DNA from: Cinnamomum chago
Taxonomy: Eukaryota > Streptophyta > Magnoliopsida > Laurales > Lauraceae
Assembly: GCA_038049695.1 (NCBI GenBank)
Contig: CP142454.1
Location: 91,100,501-91,164,500, forward strand
Direction of reading: 5' to 3'
DNA length: 64,000 bases
This document shows positions 48,719-59,935 of this stretch, one piece after another. The translations under genes and the position numbers were made by a program. Numbering within the stretch: the stretch's first letter is position 1; every line of letters starts with the position of its first letter. Below the pieces are notes generated by a model. It searched no databases, was not told the DNA's origin, and saw only the letters and a program-made list of their open reading frames with translations.

Positions 48719-51332
48719 AGAAGGTGGAACCGGATCCAGACCCGGAACCGATTCCTTGTCTTCGTAACCAGAACACGAACAATATATGGGACGGGTCTAG
48801 ATCAAGGTCCGGGTCTAGGTAAAGAATGATATTAAAAAAAAAACATATGGTTTTTAGGAGAGATTTTAGAAAATTGAGGTAATATGTTGGTTATCGGGTC
48901 CACGGGTCCGAACCAAGGTGGAACCGGACCCGGACCCATTTTCTTATTGGGGCATGATTAAGGACCCAGACCCGGTTTTAACGGGTCGGAACCTCCGCGT
49001 AATCGGAGAATCGAGGACCCACTTACATCCCTAGTCGTACGCCACCTCAGCAGTGAGAGGTCATGGGTTTGAGACCTCGCATCACTGCTCCCTCCCTCCC
49101 TCATAAATATATCTATATATATTTTGGCCGAACGGGTATTCCGGCTCTCAAGCACTAAGTGCAAATAAATAAATAAATAACCCGAGAACGGTCCATCTAT
49201 TAGTAACTTAACCCCATACCCAAAGCCCAATCCATGAGCTCAGTTACAAACAAAGAAAATACACTCCTTTTTAAGAGAAGAAATAAAAATGCTACTCTCT
49301 CACCTTCTGATTCTACTGCATCCTAAATTTTGTTCTCTCCTATATTGACCATTTACTTCGCTTCAACGGTAAAATAAAATTACGATTTATTGTGTGTTTA
49401 TTGTGATTTGATATTATTTCATCCAATTGTTATTAACACATGTCCATCCATCATTTTGTGAACCAAGCCCCGACCCGTGACCCACAATAAAGCAAAAGAA
49501 GGGAAAAAAGGCCAAAAAATCGGTTTTTGAAATTTCCACTGTATCTATCCGCGGTATACCTGCAGTTTCCAGATTTCCTCCTCTCAAAGAGGAGGAAAAC
49601 CGGAAACTGCCAGTTTACCGCCGATTGTAGCAGCGGTAAAGCTTCAATTTCCGGTTTTCCTCCTCTCAGAGAGGAGGAAATCTGGAAAGTAACGAGTTTA
49701 CCGCCGATTCCAGCAGCGGTAAAGCTGAGTGAGCGTCCAAATAAAGTCGCAAGGCCTTTCCATTTCCAACTAAAAAATAATAGAATGAAAGAAACGATAG
49801 TTGCTTTTTGCTCGCAGCGTATTTCCAGTGAACACCCATATGATATGAATAGGGAGAAAAAAATCACACAAGCTGACTTTGGCAATTGACACATGTTGAA
49901 TTCAATTTCTAGTCTTTCTAATATATGTGCTTCCCCATAAATAAAAGTAGAAATATATGAATGGTCATCAAATATCATCCCCATAATTAAAGAATAAAAT
50001 CTTAGATATCACTCTATTAAAGCAATTTGCTCCTGTCTACAACTCCATCCTTAAATCTTTCATCACTCGTAGTCCTTGATGGTCATCCGTGTGATTCACT
50101 TGATAATAATTTCTTAAAAATTCAATTCCATGCAAACAGAGTGGCCTTTAAGGGAGCACATCTGTGAAAGAAAATTTAAAAGCATTGAGTGTTATCACGA
50201 ATCTAATCTAGAGCAATGACACAAAAGGTTTTGCAAACTTGTTATCAACATCTAAGCTTTATTTTTGTTGACATGCTTAGATTTGGAGACTCTCTGGACC
50301 TAACCAGAAAGCTGAACGACTGATGGAACTGGTCAAATCAAGCTCGATAACTATTTAGGACCGTAGCAAAACAACACACGTTCGCTTCCACGCATAGAAA
50401 GGCAGTGATGTCTCGACTAGTACGGGATGTCTGTACGGTTGCAAACGGAATGGTTTCGGATCGGAACGATAGTGGACTCGGACCCGTTTCTGAATAACGG
50501 TTCCGGTTGTGATTCCGGTTTTGTCTCGTAACTCGTTTAGTTGGTCCAGACCCATTTCTGAATAACGGTTCCGGTTCTGAATCCAGTTTTGACTCGTAAC
50601 TTGTTTAGTTGGTTCCAGACCCGGCTCCAATAGGATAACCCGGATCCGGGTCTACCTAGAGGACTGGAATCCTGTTCCAAAATTGATTCTAATTTATCTT
50701 TATTCTTCATGTCTCCTAAAATAAGCATATCATTCAACTCATAACAGTGCGTCAAGTCCACTACCGCTAATATTGTACGTAAAAATGTCCTCAAAAAAGG
50801 GAGTTAATTTTGAGGTACAATTTGCAATATCAAATGCTCATAAGCCGGGTCCACGCGTCGGAACCTATATGCACCCGGACCCGTTTATCAATCGGAACCA
50901 AAAATAGGTTCCGGACCCGGACTCGGACCCGTTTATGAAGCGGGACCTAAAATAGGTTCCCGACCCGGTTTTTTACGGGTCGGAACTTCTGGGTAATCGG
51001 ATACCCGTTTGGCCCCTACATGTTTGCGATTGTAGGCTCTTTTTTTTTTCTCCGATTGAAATGAAGGTTCTACTGGTATCACGTACATACTCGATCGTAG
51101 ATTTTAGGATCTCTGGGTTTTTATTGTAACAATTATGCACCCTGTATAGAAGAGTCAATAATTTCGTAGAACCAAAGATATATTTAGTTTGGAGATTTCT
51201 CGGGAAATTTAGGTTGTGCATGGCCATGAGATACTCAAACACATACATCCTTGTCATGGGCTGCATTCTCACTTTGGGATCAACAAAACCGATGTTCAAT
51301 GTATGAGCTAAAAAACAAGTCAGATAAGAAAG
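48719..51332. repeat. Macrosatellite unit 19 (2614 bp), type C copy
   Basis: Repeats the type-C markers of unit 16 (CTTCGTAACC, CGAGAACGG, CGACTAGTACGG at 50414, GGATCAACAAAACC) but has CACAATAAAGCA in the middle. Private variants: GAAAATACACTCC near 49256, TTTCCACTGT near 49533, ATATATGAATGG near 49954, ATCCAGTTTTG near 50581 and GTCCTCAAAAAAGG near 50788. CTTTTTGCTCGC near 49804 is shared with unit 21. Confidence 0.95.
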
Positions 51333-53938
51333 AGAAGGTGGAACCGGATCCAGACCCGGAACCGATTCCTTGTCTTCGGAACCAGAACACGAACAATATA
51401 TGGGACGGGTCTAGATCAAGGTCCGGGTCTAGGTAAAGAATGATATTAAAAAAAAACATATGGTTTTTAGGAGAGATTTTAGAAAATTGAGGTAATATAT
51501 TGGTTATCGGGTCCACGGGTCCGAACCAAGGTGGAACCGGACCCGGACCCATTTTCTTATTGGGGCATGATTAAGGACCCAGACCCGGTTTTAACGGGTC
51601 GGAACCTCCGCGTAATCGGAGAATCGAGGACCCACTTACATCCCTAGTCGTACGCCACCTCAGCAGTGAGAGGTCATGGGTTTGAGACCTCGCATCACTG
51701 CTCCCTCCCTCCCTCATAAATATATCTATATATATTTTGGCCGAACGGGTTTTCCGGCTCTCAAGCACTAAGTGCAAATAAATAAATAAATAACCCGAGC
51801 ACGGTCCATCTATTAGTAACTTAACCCCATAACCAAAGCCCAATCCATGAGCTCAGTTACAAACAAAGAAAACACACTCCTTTTTAAGAGAAGAAATAAA
51901 AATGCTACTCTCTCACCTTCTGATTCTACTGCATCCTAAATTTGGTTCTCTCCTATATTGACCATTTACTTCCCTTCAACGGTAAAATAAAATTACGATT
52001 TATTGTGTGTTTATTGTGATTTGATATTATTTCATCCAATTGTTATTAACACATGTCCATCCATCATTTTGTGAACCAAGCCCCGACCCGTGACCCACAA
52101 TAAAGCAAAAGAAGGAAAAAAAGGCCAAAAAATCGGTTTTTGAAATTTCCGCTGTATCTATCCGCGGTATACCTGCAGTTTCCAGATCTCCTCCTCTCAA
52201 AGAGGAGGAAAACCGGAAACTGCCAGTTTACCGCCGATTGTAGCAGCGGTAAAGCTTCAATTTCTGGTTTTCCTCCTCTCAGAGAGGAGGAAATCTGGAA
52301 AGTAACGAGTTTACCGCCGATTCCAGCAGTGGTAAAGCTGAGTGAGTGTCCAAATAAAGTCGCAAGGCCTTTCCATTTCCAACTAAAAAATAATAGAATG
52401 AAAGAAACGATAGTTGCTTTTTTCTCGCAGCGTATTTCCAGTGAACACCCATATGATATGAATAGGGAGAAAAAAATCACACAAGCTGACTTTGGCAATT
52501 GACACATGTTGAATTCAATTTCTAGTCTTTCTAATATATGTGCTTCCCCATAAATAAAAGTAGAAATATATAAATGGTCATCAAATATCATCCCCATAAT
52601 TAAAGAATAAAATCTTAGATATCACTCTATTAAAGCAATTTGCTCCTGTCTACAACTCCATCCTTAAATCTTTCATCACTCGTAGTCCTTGATGGTCATC
52701 CGTGTGATTCACTTGATAATAAATTCTTAAAAATTCAATTCCATGCAAACAGAGTGGCCTTTAAGGGAGCACATCTGTGAAAGAAAATTTAAAAGCATTG
52801 AGTGTTATCACGAATCTAATCTAGAGCAATGACACAAAAGGTTTTGCAAACTTGTTATCAACATCTAAGCTTTATTTTTGTTGACATGCTTAGATTTGGA
52901 GACTCTCTGGACCTAACCAGAAAGCTGAACGACTGATGGAACTGGTCAAATCAAGCTCGATAACTATTTAGGACCGTAGCAAAACAACACACGTTCGCTT
53001 CCACGCATAGAAAGGCAGTGATGTCTCGACTACTACGGGATGTCTGTACGGTTGCAAACGGAATGGTTTCGGATCGGAACGATAGTGGACTCGGACCCGT
53101 TTCTGAATAACGGTTCCGGTTGTGATTCCGGTTTTGTCTCGTAACTCGTTTAGTTGGTCCAGACCCATTTCTGAATAACGGTTCCGGTTCTGAATCCGGT
53201 TTTGACTCGTAACTTGTTTAGTTGGTTCCAGACCCGGCTCCAATAGGATAACCCGGATCCGGGTCTACCTAGAGGACTGGAATCCTGTTGCAAAATTGAT
53301 TCTAATTTATCTTTATTCTTCATGTCTCCTAAAATAAGCATATCATTCAACTCATAACAGTGCGTCAAGTCCACTACCGCTAATATTGTACGTAAAAATG
53401 TCCACAAAAAGGGAGTTAATTTTGAGGTACAATTTGCAATATCAAATGCTCATAAGCCGGGTCCACGCGTCGGAACCTATATGGACCCGGACCCGTTTAT
53501 CAATCGGAACCTAAAATAGGTTCCGGACCCGGACCCGTTTATGAAGCGGGACCTAAAATAGGTTCCCGACCCGGTTTTTTACGGGTCGGAACTTCTGGGT
53601 AATCGGATACCCGTTTGGCCCGTACATGTTTGCGATTGTAGGCTCTTTTTTTTTTCTCCGATTGAAATGAAGGTTCTACTGGTATCACGTACATACTCGA
53701 TCGTAGATTTTAGGATCTCTGGGTTTTTATTGTAACAATTATGCACCCTGTATAGAAGAGTCAATAATTTCGTAGAACCAAAGATATATTTAGTTTGGAG
53801 ATTTCTCGGGAAATTTAGGTTGTGCATGGCCATGAGATACTCAAACACATACATCCTTGTCATGGGCTGCATTCTCACTTTGGGATCAGCAAAACCGATG
53901 TTCAATGTATGAGCTAAAAAACAAGTGAGATAAGAAAG
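51333..53938. repeat. Macrosatellite unit 20 (2606 bp), type B-like first half
   Basis: Carries the type-B markers CCATAACCAAAG, CTTCCCTTCAACGG, CCAGATCTCC and AAAGTAGAAAT in its first half, and ordinary variants afterwards. Private variants: GGGTTTTCCGG near 51747, TTTCTGGTTTT near 52261, CAGTGGTAAAG near 52327, TGTTGCAAAATTG near 53286 and ATGGACCCGGACC near 53481. Confidence 0.95.
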
Positions 53939-54237
53939 AGAAGGTGGAACCGGATCCAGACCCGGAACCGATTCCTTGTCTTCGGAACCAGAACACGAAC
54001 AATATATGGGACGGGTCTAGATCAAGGTCCGGGTCTAGGTAAAGAATGATATTAAAAAAAAACATATGGTTTTTAGGAGAGATTTTAGAAAATTGAGGTA
54101 ATATGTTGGTTATCGGGTCCACGGGTCCGAACCAAGGTGGAACCGGACCCGGACCCATTTTCTTATTGGGGCATGATTAAGGACCCAGACCCGGTTTTAA
54201 CGGGTCGGAACCTCCGCGTAATCGGAGAATCGAGGAC

Positions 54238-54242
54238 CCACT
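54238..54242. other. Target-site duplication CCACT, left copy
   Basis: CCACT directly precedes the LTR start TGTTAGG. Intact units read GGACCCACTTACATCCC with a single CCACT. Confidence 0.95.
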
Positions 54243-54745
54243 TGTTAGGTATTTTGTATTTGCAATTTTTATGGATGCATTTGCACTTTAGCATCATTTG
54301 AATTCACACACTAGCATTGTTTTTAGAAACCTTGAAATCTAGTTTTATTCATGCATAGCTTTTAAGATTTGGAAAAGCTTTTGTTTTATGCATGGTTTGG
54401 TTTTAAACTTGGATGCATTAGTTTTGAAACCCAAAACTCTTTTGAAAACCTATTTCCTTGTGCACTACATTTGGAAAATCATCTTGTGTATTTAGGTTTG
54501 AGTCTTGCATACATTCTTCACAAAAAGAATCATTTTGTATGCAATTTCAATTGAAAAGAGTTTTTACTAATCAAGCTTGCCTTTGGTTTTAAACCTTTGA
54601 ATCATTTTAGGCTTTGTGTGTTTCATGTTTTTAAATGTTTTAAAACATGTTTTTAAGCTTGGTTTAGTGTCCCACAAAATTCCACAAAGAAAATCTTCAA
54701 AATGCAAAAGTTGGAATTTTTGGGGGTGTCCCGGCAGTGTCGCCG

Positions 54746-54773
54746 GTCGACCGAGACCTGGGTCTCGGTCGAC
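54746..54773. repeat. Perfect 13-bp inverted repeat in solo LTR 2
   Basis: GTCGACCGAGACC (54746-54758) and its complement (54761-54773) around two bases. Further single GGTCGACCGAGA copies lie at ~54850 and ~54872. In solo LTR 1 the corresponding site carries only part of the palindrome, so the full hairpin is a feature of this copy. Confidence 0.85.
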
Positions 54774-54818
54774 CGAGAACACTGCAGGGCAAATGGGCTG
54801 TTTTTTGAACTGAAGCCC

Positions 54819-54842
54819 CAACGGTCAGAAATCTGACCGTTG
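54819..54842. repeat. Perfect 11-bp inverted repeat in solo LTR 2
   Basis: CAACGGTCAGA, two bases, TCTGACCGTTG; identical to the hairpin in solo LTR 1. Its conservation between otherwise diverged LTRs is notable. Confidence 0.85.
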
Positions 54843-54908
54843 TGCCTTCTCGGTCGACCGAGACCTCTTTGCCGGTCGACCGAGAACTAGCCGTTGGCAA
54901 CTTTTTGG

Positions 54909-54916
54909 CTATAAAG
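54909..54916 (+). promoter_or_regulatory. Putative LTR TATA box
   Basis: CTATAAAG in the same context (GGCAACTTTTTGG upstream, TCCATTCATTTCC downstream) as in solo LTR 1. Confidence 0.65.
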
Positions 54917-55722
54917 TCCATTCATTTCCAACCTTTTTTAAGGCTAAACACATGAACCCTTGAGAGCATTTTGGAGCCATTGAAAGGGGATAAAGTTGGA
55001 AAGGCTAGAAGGTCATTAGGAGAGCTAAAGCTTGGATCAATGAGTTAAACAACCAAGTAAGCTCTACCTTTTGTTAATCATAGTTTTCATGTTTTGCTTA
55101 AGCTATTGGTAAATGGTTTTGTACATGATAACTATGATGTGTAGAATCCTTTCTTCTTCTAATCTTTGGTCTAATTAAGATTGGATTCTTCACATTAGGT
55201 TTCAATCCAAGTTGTTTTTTAAAACTTACTTAATCATGCTTAGCCAAAGTCTTTGATTTCCTTTAATGCATGATTCTTTGTCTTGGTTGAAACTTGCTTG
55301 TTGTTTTCATTCATTTAAACATTAGTAAAATCTATTTGTTTTTGAAAACAACATTGCACATGCATCACATGTTCTAAGTTAGTCTTTTTCTTACAACTTG
55401 TGATTCTTGATTTTCATATCATAAACAAGTTATTAAACATACATGTGATTTGCATTAGACTTCATTCAAATCTTTTATATGTCTTAAACTTTGAAATGCC
55501 TTGAGCATACATATGAATGAGCCTTCATTTTAAAATTGATTGAAGTCATCACACACACACACATCATGAGCATACACTTTTGCATACATAGAGTGTTTGT
55601 GTGAGTTTGTATTACACTTTCATATCCGCCTATTTAAGAGGCAATTTCTTTGAGCTTTAATTTGTATCTCTTAGAGTGATCTTTTGGAAAGACACCTTCT
55701 TAGAGAAATCTACATTGTGTAA

Positions 55723-55885
55723 GGTTATTGCTTAGCCTTTGAAAAGCATATTGTAAGGTTATTGCTTAGCCTAAGAAAAGCATATTGAAAGGTTATTGCT
55801 TAGCCTCTAAAAGCACATTGTAAGGTTATTGCTTAGCCTTGGAAAGCATATTGTAAGGGTTATTGCTTAGCCTAGTTAAAAGCAT
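55723..55885 (+). repeat. Five-unit ~34-bp minisatellite in solo LTR 2
   Basis: GGTTATTGCTTAGCC begins at 55723, 55757, 55791, 55824 and 55858, a spacing of 33-34 bp, each followed by an AAAGCAYATTGTAA-type spacer. Solo LTR 1 has three units at the corresponding position. Confidence 0.9.
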
Positions 55886-56140
55886 AAATAGTGGAAATCC
55901 GGTGGGGTGTTGGATACACAAGCCGGTAGTGGATGTAGGCACGTTGGCCGAACCACTATAAATCCTTGTGTGATGGTGCTTGCTTTGTGGTGATTGTTTT
56001 CTTTAAGCTTCCGCATTTTGTTTGATAATCATCACTTGTGACTAGTTTGTTTTAAAGAAGTTAAAATTGTTAAAATTGGCCATAAAAGAAGCTCACCCTA
56101 TTCACCCCCCCTCTAGGGTTCGGATCCCCATGGAATTACA

Positions 56141-56145
56141 CCACT
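56141..56145. other. Target-site duplication CCACT, right copy
   Basis: CCACT follows the LTR terminus TTACA and continues TACATCCCTAG, the expected satellite sequence. Confidence 0.95.
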
Positions 56146-58405
56146 TACATCCCTAGTCGTACGCCACCTCAGCAGTGAGAGGTCATGGGTTTGAGACCTC
56201 GCATCACTGCTCCCTCCCTCCCTCATAAATATATCTATATATATTTTGGCCGAACGGGTATTCCGGCTCTCAAGCACTAAGTGCAAATAAATAAATAAAT
56301 AACCCGAGCACGGTCCATCTATTAGTAACTTAACCCCATACCCAAAGCCCAATCCATGAGCTCAGTTACAAACAAAGAAAACACACTCCTTTTTAAGAGA
56401 AGAAATAAAAATGCTACTCTCTCACCTTCTGATTCTACTGCATCCTAAATTTTGTTCTCTCCTATATTGACCATTTACTTCGCTTCAACGGTAAAATAAA
56501 ATTACGATTTATTGTGTGTTTATTGTGATTTGATATTATTTCATCCAATTGTTATTAACACATGTCCATCCATCATTTTGTGAACCAAGCCCCGACCCGT
56601 GACCCACAATAAAGCAAAAGAAGGAAAAAAAGGCCAAAAAATCGGTTTTTGAAATTTCCGCTGTATCTATCCGCGGTATACCTGCAGTTTACCGCCGATT
56701 GTAGCAGCGGTAAAGCTTCAATTTCCGGTTTTCCTCCTCTCAGAGAGGAGGAAATCTGGAAAGTAACGAGTTTACCGCCGATTCCAGCAGCGGTAAAGCT
56801 GAGTGAGCGTCCAAATAAAGTCGCAAGGCCTTTCCATTTCCAACTAAAAAATAATAGAATGAAAGAAACGATAGTTGCTTTTTGCTCGCAGCGTATTTCC
56901 AGTGAACACCCATATGATATGAATAGGGAGAAAAAAATCACACAAGCTGACTTTGGCAATTGACACATGTTGAATTCAATTTCTAGTCTTTCTAATATAT
57001 GTGCTTCCCCATAAATAAAAGGAGAAATATATAAATGGTCAGCAAATATCATCCCCATAATTAAAGAATAAAATCTTAGATATCACTCTATTAAAGCAAT
57101 TTGCTCCTGTCTACAACTCCATCCTTAAATCTTTCATCACTCGTAGTCCTTGATGGTCATCCGTGTGATTCACTTGATAATAAATTCTTAAAAATTCAAT
57201 TCCATGCAAACAGAGTGGCCTTTAAGGGAGCACATCTGTTAAAGAAAATTAAAAAGCATTGAGTGTTATCAGGAATCTAATCTAGAGCAATGACACAAAA
57301 GGTTTTGCAAACTTGTTATCAACATCTAAGCTTTATTTTTGTTGACATGCTTAGATTTGGAGACTCTCTGGACCTAACCAGAAAGCTGAACGACTGATGG
57401 AACTGGTCAAATCAAGCTCGATAACTATTTAGGACCGTAGCAAAACAACACACGTTCGCTTCCACGCATAGAAAGGCAGTGATGTCTCGACTACTACGGG
57501 ATGTCTGTACGGTTGCAAACGGAATGGTTTCGGATCGGAACGATAGTGGACTCGGACCCGTTTCTGAATAACGGTTCCGGTTGTGATTCCGGTTTTGTCT
57601 CGTAACTCGTTTAGTTGGTCCAGACCCATTTCTGAATAACGGTTCCGGTTCTGAATCCGGTTTTGACTCGTAACTTGTTTAGTTGGTTCCAGATCCGGCT
57701 CCAATAGGATAACCCGGATCCGGGTCTACCTAGAGGACTGGAATCCTGTTCCAAAATTGATTCTAATTTATCTTTATTCTTCATGTCTCCTAAAATAAGC
57801 ATATCATTCAACTCATAACAGTGCATCAAGTCCACTACCGCTAATATTGTACGTAAAAATGTCCACAAAAAGGGAGTTAATTTTGAGGTACAATTTGCAA
57901 TATCAAATGCTCATAAGCCGGGTCCACGCGTCGGAACCTATATGCACCCGGACCCGTTTATCAATCGGAACCTAAAATAGGTTCCGGACCCGAACCCGGA
58001 CCCGTTTATGAAGCGGGACCTAAAATAGGTTCCCGACCCGGTTTTTTATGGGTCGGAACTTCTGGGTAATCGGATACCCGTTTGGCCCGTACATGTTTGC
58101 GATTGTAGGCTCTCTTTTTTTTCTCCGATTGAAATGAAGGTTCTACTGGTATCACGTACATACTCGATCGTAGATTTTAGGATCTCTGGGTTTTTATTGT
58201 AAAAATTATGCACCCTGTATAGAAGAGTCAATAATTTCGTAGAACCAAAGATATATTTAGTTTGGAGATTTCTCGGGAAATTTAGGTTGTGCATGGCCAT
58301 GAGATACTCAAACACATACATCCTTGTCATGGGCTGCATTCTCACTTTGGGATCAGCAAAACCGATGTTCAATGTATGAGCTAAAAAACAAGTGAGATAA
58401 GAAAG

Positions 58406-59243
58406 AGAAGGTGGAACCGGATCCAGACCCGGAACCGATTCCTTGTCTTCGGAACCAGAACACGAACAATATATGGGATGGGTCTAGATCAAGGTCCGGG
58501 TCTAGGTAAAGAATGATATTAAAAAAAAAACATATGGTTTTTAGGAGAGATTTTAGAAAATTGAGGTAATATGTTGGTTATCGGGTCCACGGGTCCGAAC
58601 CAAGGTGGAACCGGACCCGGACCCATTTTCTTACTGGGGCATGATTAAGGACCCAGACCCGGTTTTAACGGGTCGGAACCTCCGCGTAATCGGAGAATCG
58701 AGGACCCACTTACATCCCGAGTCGTACGCCACCTCAGCAGTGAGAGGTCATGGGTTTGAGACCTCGCATCACTGCTCCCTCCCTCCCTCATAAATATATC
58801 TATATATATTTTGGCCGAACGGGTATTCCGGCTCTCAAGCACTAAGTGCAAATAAATAAATAAATAACCCGAGCACGGTCCATCTATTAGTAACTTAACC
58901 CCATACCCAAAGCCCAATCCATGAGCTCAGTTACAAACAAAGAAAACACACTCCTTTTTAAGAGAAGAAATAAAAATGCTACTCTCTCACCTTCTGATTC
59001 TACTGCATCCTAAATTTTGTTCTCTCCTATATTGACCATTTACTTCGCTTCAACGGTAAAATAAAATTACGATTTATTGTGTGTTTATTGTGATTTGATA
59101 TTATTTCATCCAATTGTTATTAACACATGTCCATCCATCATTTTGTGAACCAAGCCCCGACCCGTGACCCACAATAAAGCAAAAGAAGGAAAAAAAGGCC
59201 AAAAAATCGGTTTTTGAAATTTCCGCTGTATCTATCCGCGGTA
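58406..59243. repeat. Macrosatellite unit 22, truncated by a copia insertion
   Basis: Only the first 838 bp are present. The sequence stops after CCGCGGTA, where a retrotransposon LTR begins. Private variants: GGGATGGGTC near 58476, TTCTTACTGGGG near 58627 and ACATCCCGAGTCG near 58712, the last altering the hAT-like terminal motif. Whether the array resumes beyond the retrotransposon cannot be seen. Confidence 0.94.
59239..59243. other. Presumed left target-site duplication CGGTA
   Basis: The five satellite bases before the LTR start. Intact units read CCGCGGTATACCTGCAG. The right-hand copy should be CGGTA followed by TACCTGC, but it lies outside the window. Confidence 0.6.
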
Positions 59244-59538
59244 TGTAAGTGTCACAGCTTTGTGATCACTGTTTTTGTATTGTCAATTCTGTGCCAATGT
59301 GTTCCGGAGGTCCGTTCTCTCGAAGTTTGTCAAGGAAGATCTATTTCAAGGAAGATTCGTCAAGCTTTTGGATGGCCCATGATTCATCAAGATTACCTCA
59401 TTGTGTTTGCCAACCATCTCAGGCATTTTGGACCTAGTCTCATCTCCTTACTGGACCCTAGGACCCTTGGGAGCCTTGGTTTAAATCTGGTGTTTCAAAG
59501 TCTCTTAGCTTCATTCTGTTCTGTCCAGCTTTAGGAGG

Positions 59539-59830
59539 TTCGGTCACCTCACGGTCACCTTGCGGCTAACCGGCATATGAGCTGTCGGCTAACCGCCAGG
59601 TAACCGAAGTCCCACGGTTACATTTCCAGCAAGCAAACCATCTGCTGCTAAGGGAGTTCGGTCACCTCACGGTCACCTTGCGGCTAACCGGCATATGAGC
59701 TGTCGGCTAACCGCCAGGTAACCGAATGTCACAGTCACTTTTCCAGTTAGCATCATTTTTCTAGACAGTGAATTCGGTCACCTCACGGCTAGCCGCCAAG
59801 GTCTTCGACGGCTAACCGCGAGCTGACCGA
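59539..59830 (+). repeat. Tandem U3 repeats in the copia LTR (~117-bp spacing)
   Basis: TTCGGTCACCTCACGG begins at 59539, 59657 and 59773. The first two copies extend to a shared ~75-bp block with GCGGCTAACCGG and GCTGTCGGCTAACCGCCAGG; the third is partial and rearranged. The placement ~100-400 bp upstream of the TATA box is typical for enhancer-like U3 repeats. The role is inferred, not shown. Confidence 0.8.
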
Positions 59831-59925
59831 ATTGGAAATTCTAGCCGTTACCTCAGTGCAATTGAAAAAGAGGCTAGCCGAACTTCCAAGAGGCTAACCG
59901 CCAAAACTAGCCGTTGGGAACTTTT

Positions 59926-59935
59926 CTATATATTT
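59926..59935 (+). promoter_or_regulatory. Putative LTR TATA box of the copia element
   Basis: CTATATATTT after CTAGCCGTTGGGAACTTTT, a context nearly the same as that upstream of the TATA boxes in both solo LTRs. Transcription would start roughly 30 bp downstream. Confidence 0.65.

Larger units (their letters stand above)
54243..56140 (+). mobile_element. Solo LTR 2, copia-type (1898 bp), same family as solo LTR 1
   Basis: Starts TGTTAGGTATTTTG and ends TGGAATTACA, flanked by CCACT on both sides and by in-register satellite sequence, so it is a solo LTR. The first ~700 bp closely match solo LTR 1, including the hairpin, the GGTCGACCGAGA motifs and the TATA context. The segment around 55000-55350 has diverged strongly, and similarity returns toward the 3' end. 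Its minisatellite has five units rather than three. It lies in the same + orientation as the other two elements. Short open frames inside (e.g. 54369-54554) show nothing recognisable. Confidence 0.93.
53939..58405. repeat. Macrosatellite unit 21, interrupted by a solo LTR and carrying a 48-bp deletion
   Basis: Net length is 2564 bp after removing the 1898-bp LTR and its 5-bp duplication. It lacks 48 bp of the hairpin cluster at ~56686, where the two CAGTTT direct repeats have been joined into one. Private variants: GGTCAGCAAATATC near 57038, CTGTTAAAGAAAATTAAAAAG near 57235 (split here only as a location), and GTGTAAAAATTATG-type change near 58199. Confidence 0.94.
1..59243. repeat. 2.6-kb tandem macrosatellite array (21 units plus one truncated)
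   Basis: The same ~2.6-kb sequence recurs head to tail about 22 times with only scattered substitutions and small indels. Units 1-7 have a constant spacing of 2624 bp; later units are 2601-2614 bp. The shortening comes mainly from an 11-bp loss near the start of the phase used here, changes in the GGACCCG-rich block, and in several units a 6-bp loss in the 68-bp duplication. Two LTR insertions interrupt it and a copia element truncates it on the right. No unit carries a recognisable protein domain, rRNA or tRNA gene. The left edge is at or beyond the window start. The unit boundaries are arbitrary, set so that position 1 is a unit start. I do not recognise it as a named satellite. Confidence 0.97.

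Noticed and set aside
1-59243. rDNA intergenic spacer or telomere-type array
   Set aside because: No 18S/5.8S/25S/5S sequence and no TTTAGGG-type repeat occurs anywhere in the window.
1-59243. CRISPR array
   Set aside because: The repetition is at 2.6 kb with continuous homology and no alternating short repeat and unique spacer.
59214-59534. 106-codon + strand frame across the satellite/LTR junction
   Set aside because: It starts in satellite sequence and ends in the LTR, so it arose by the insertion and cannot be an ancestral gene.
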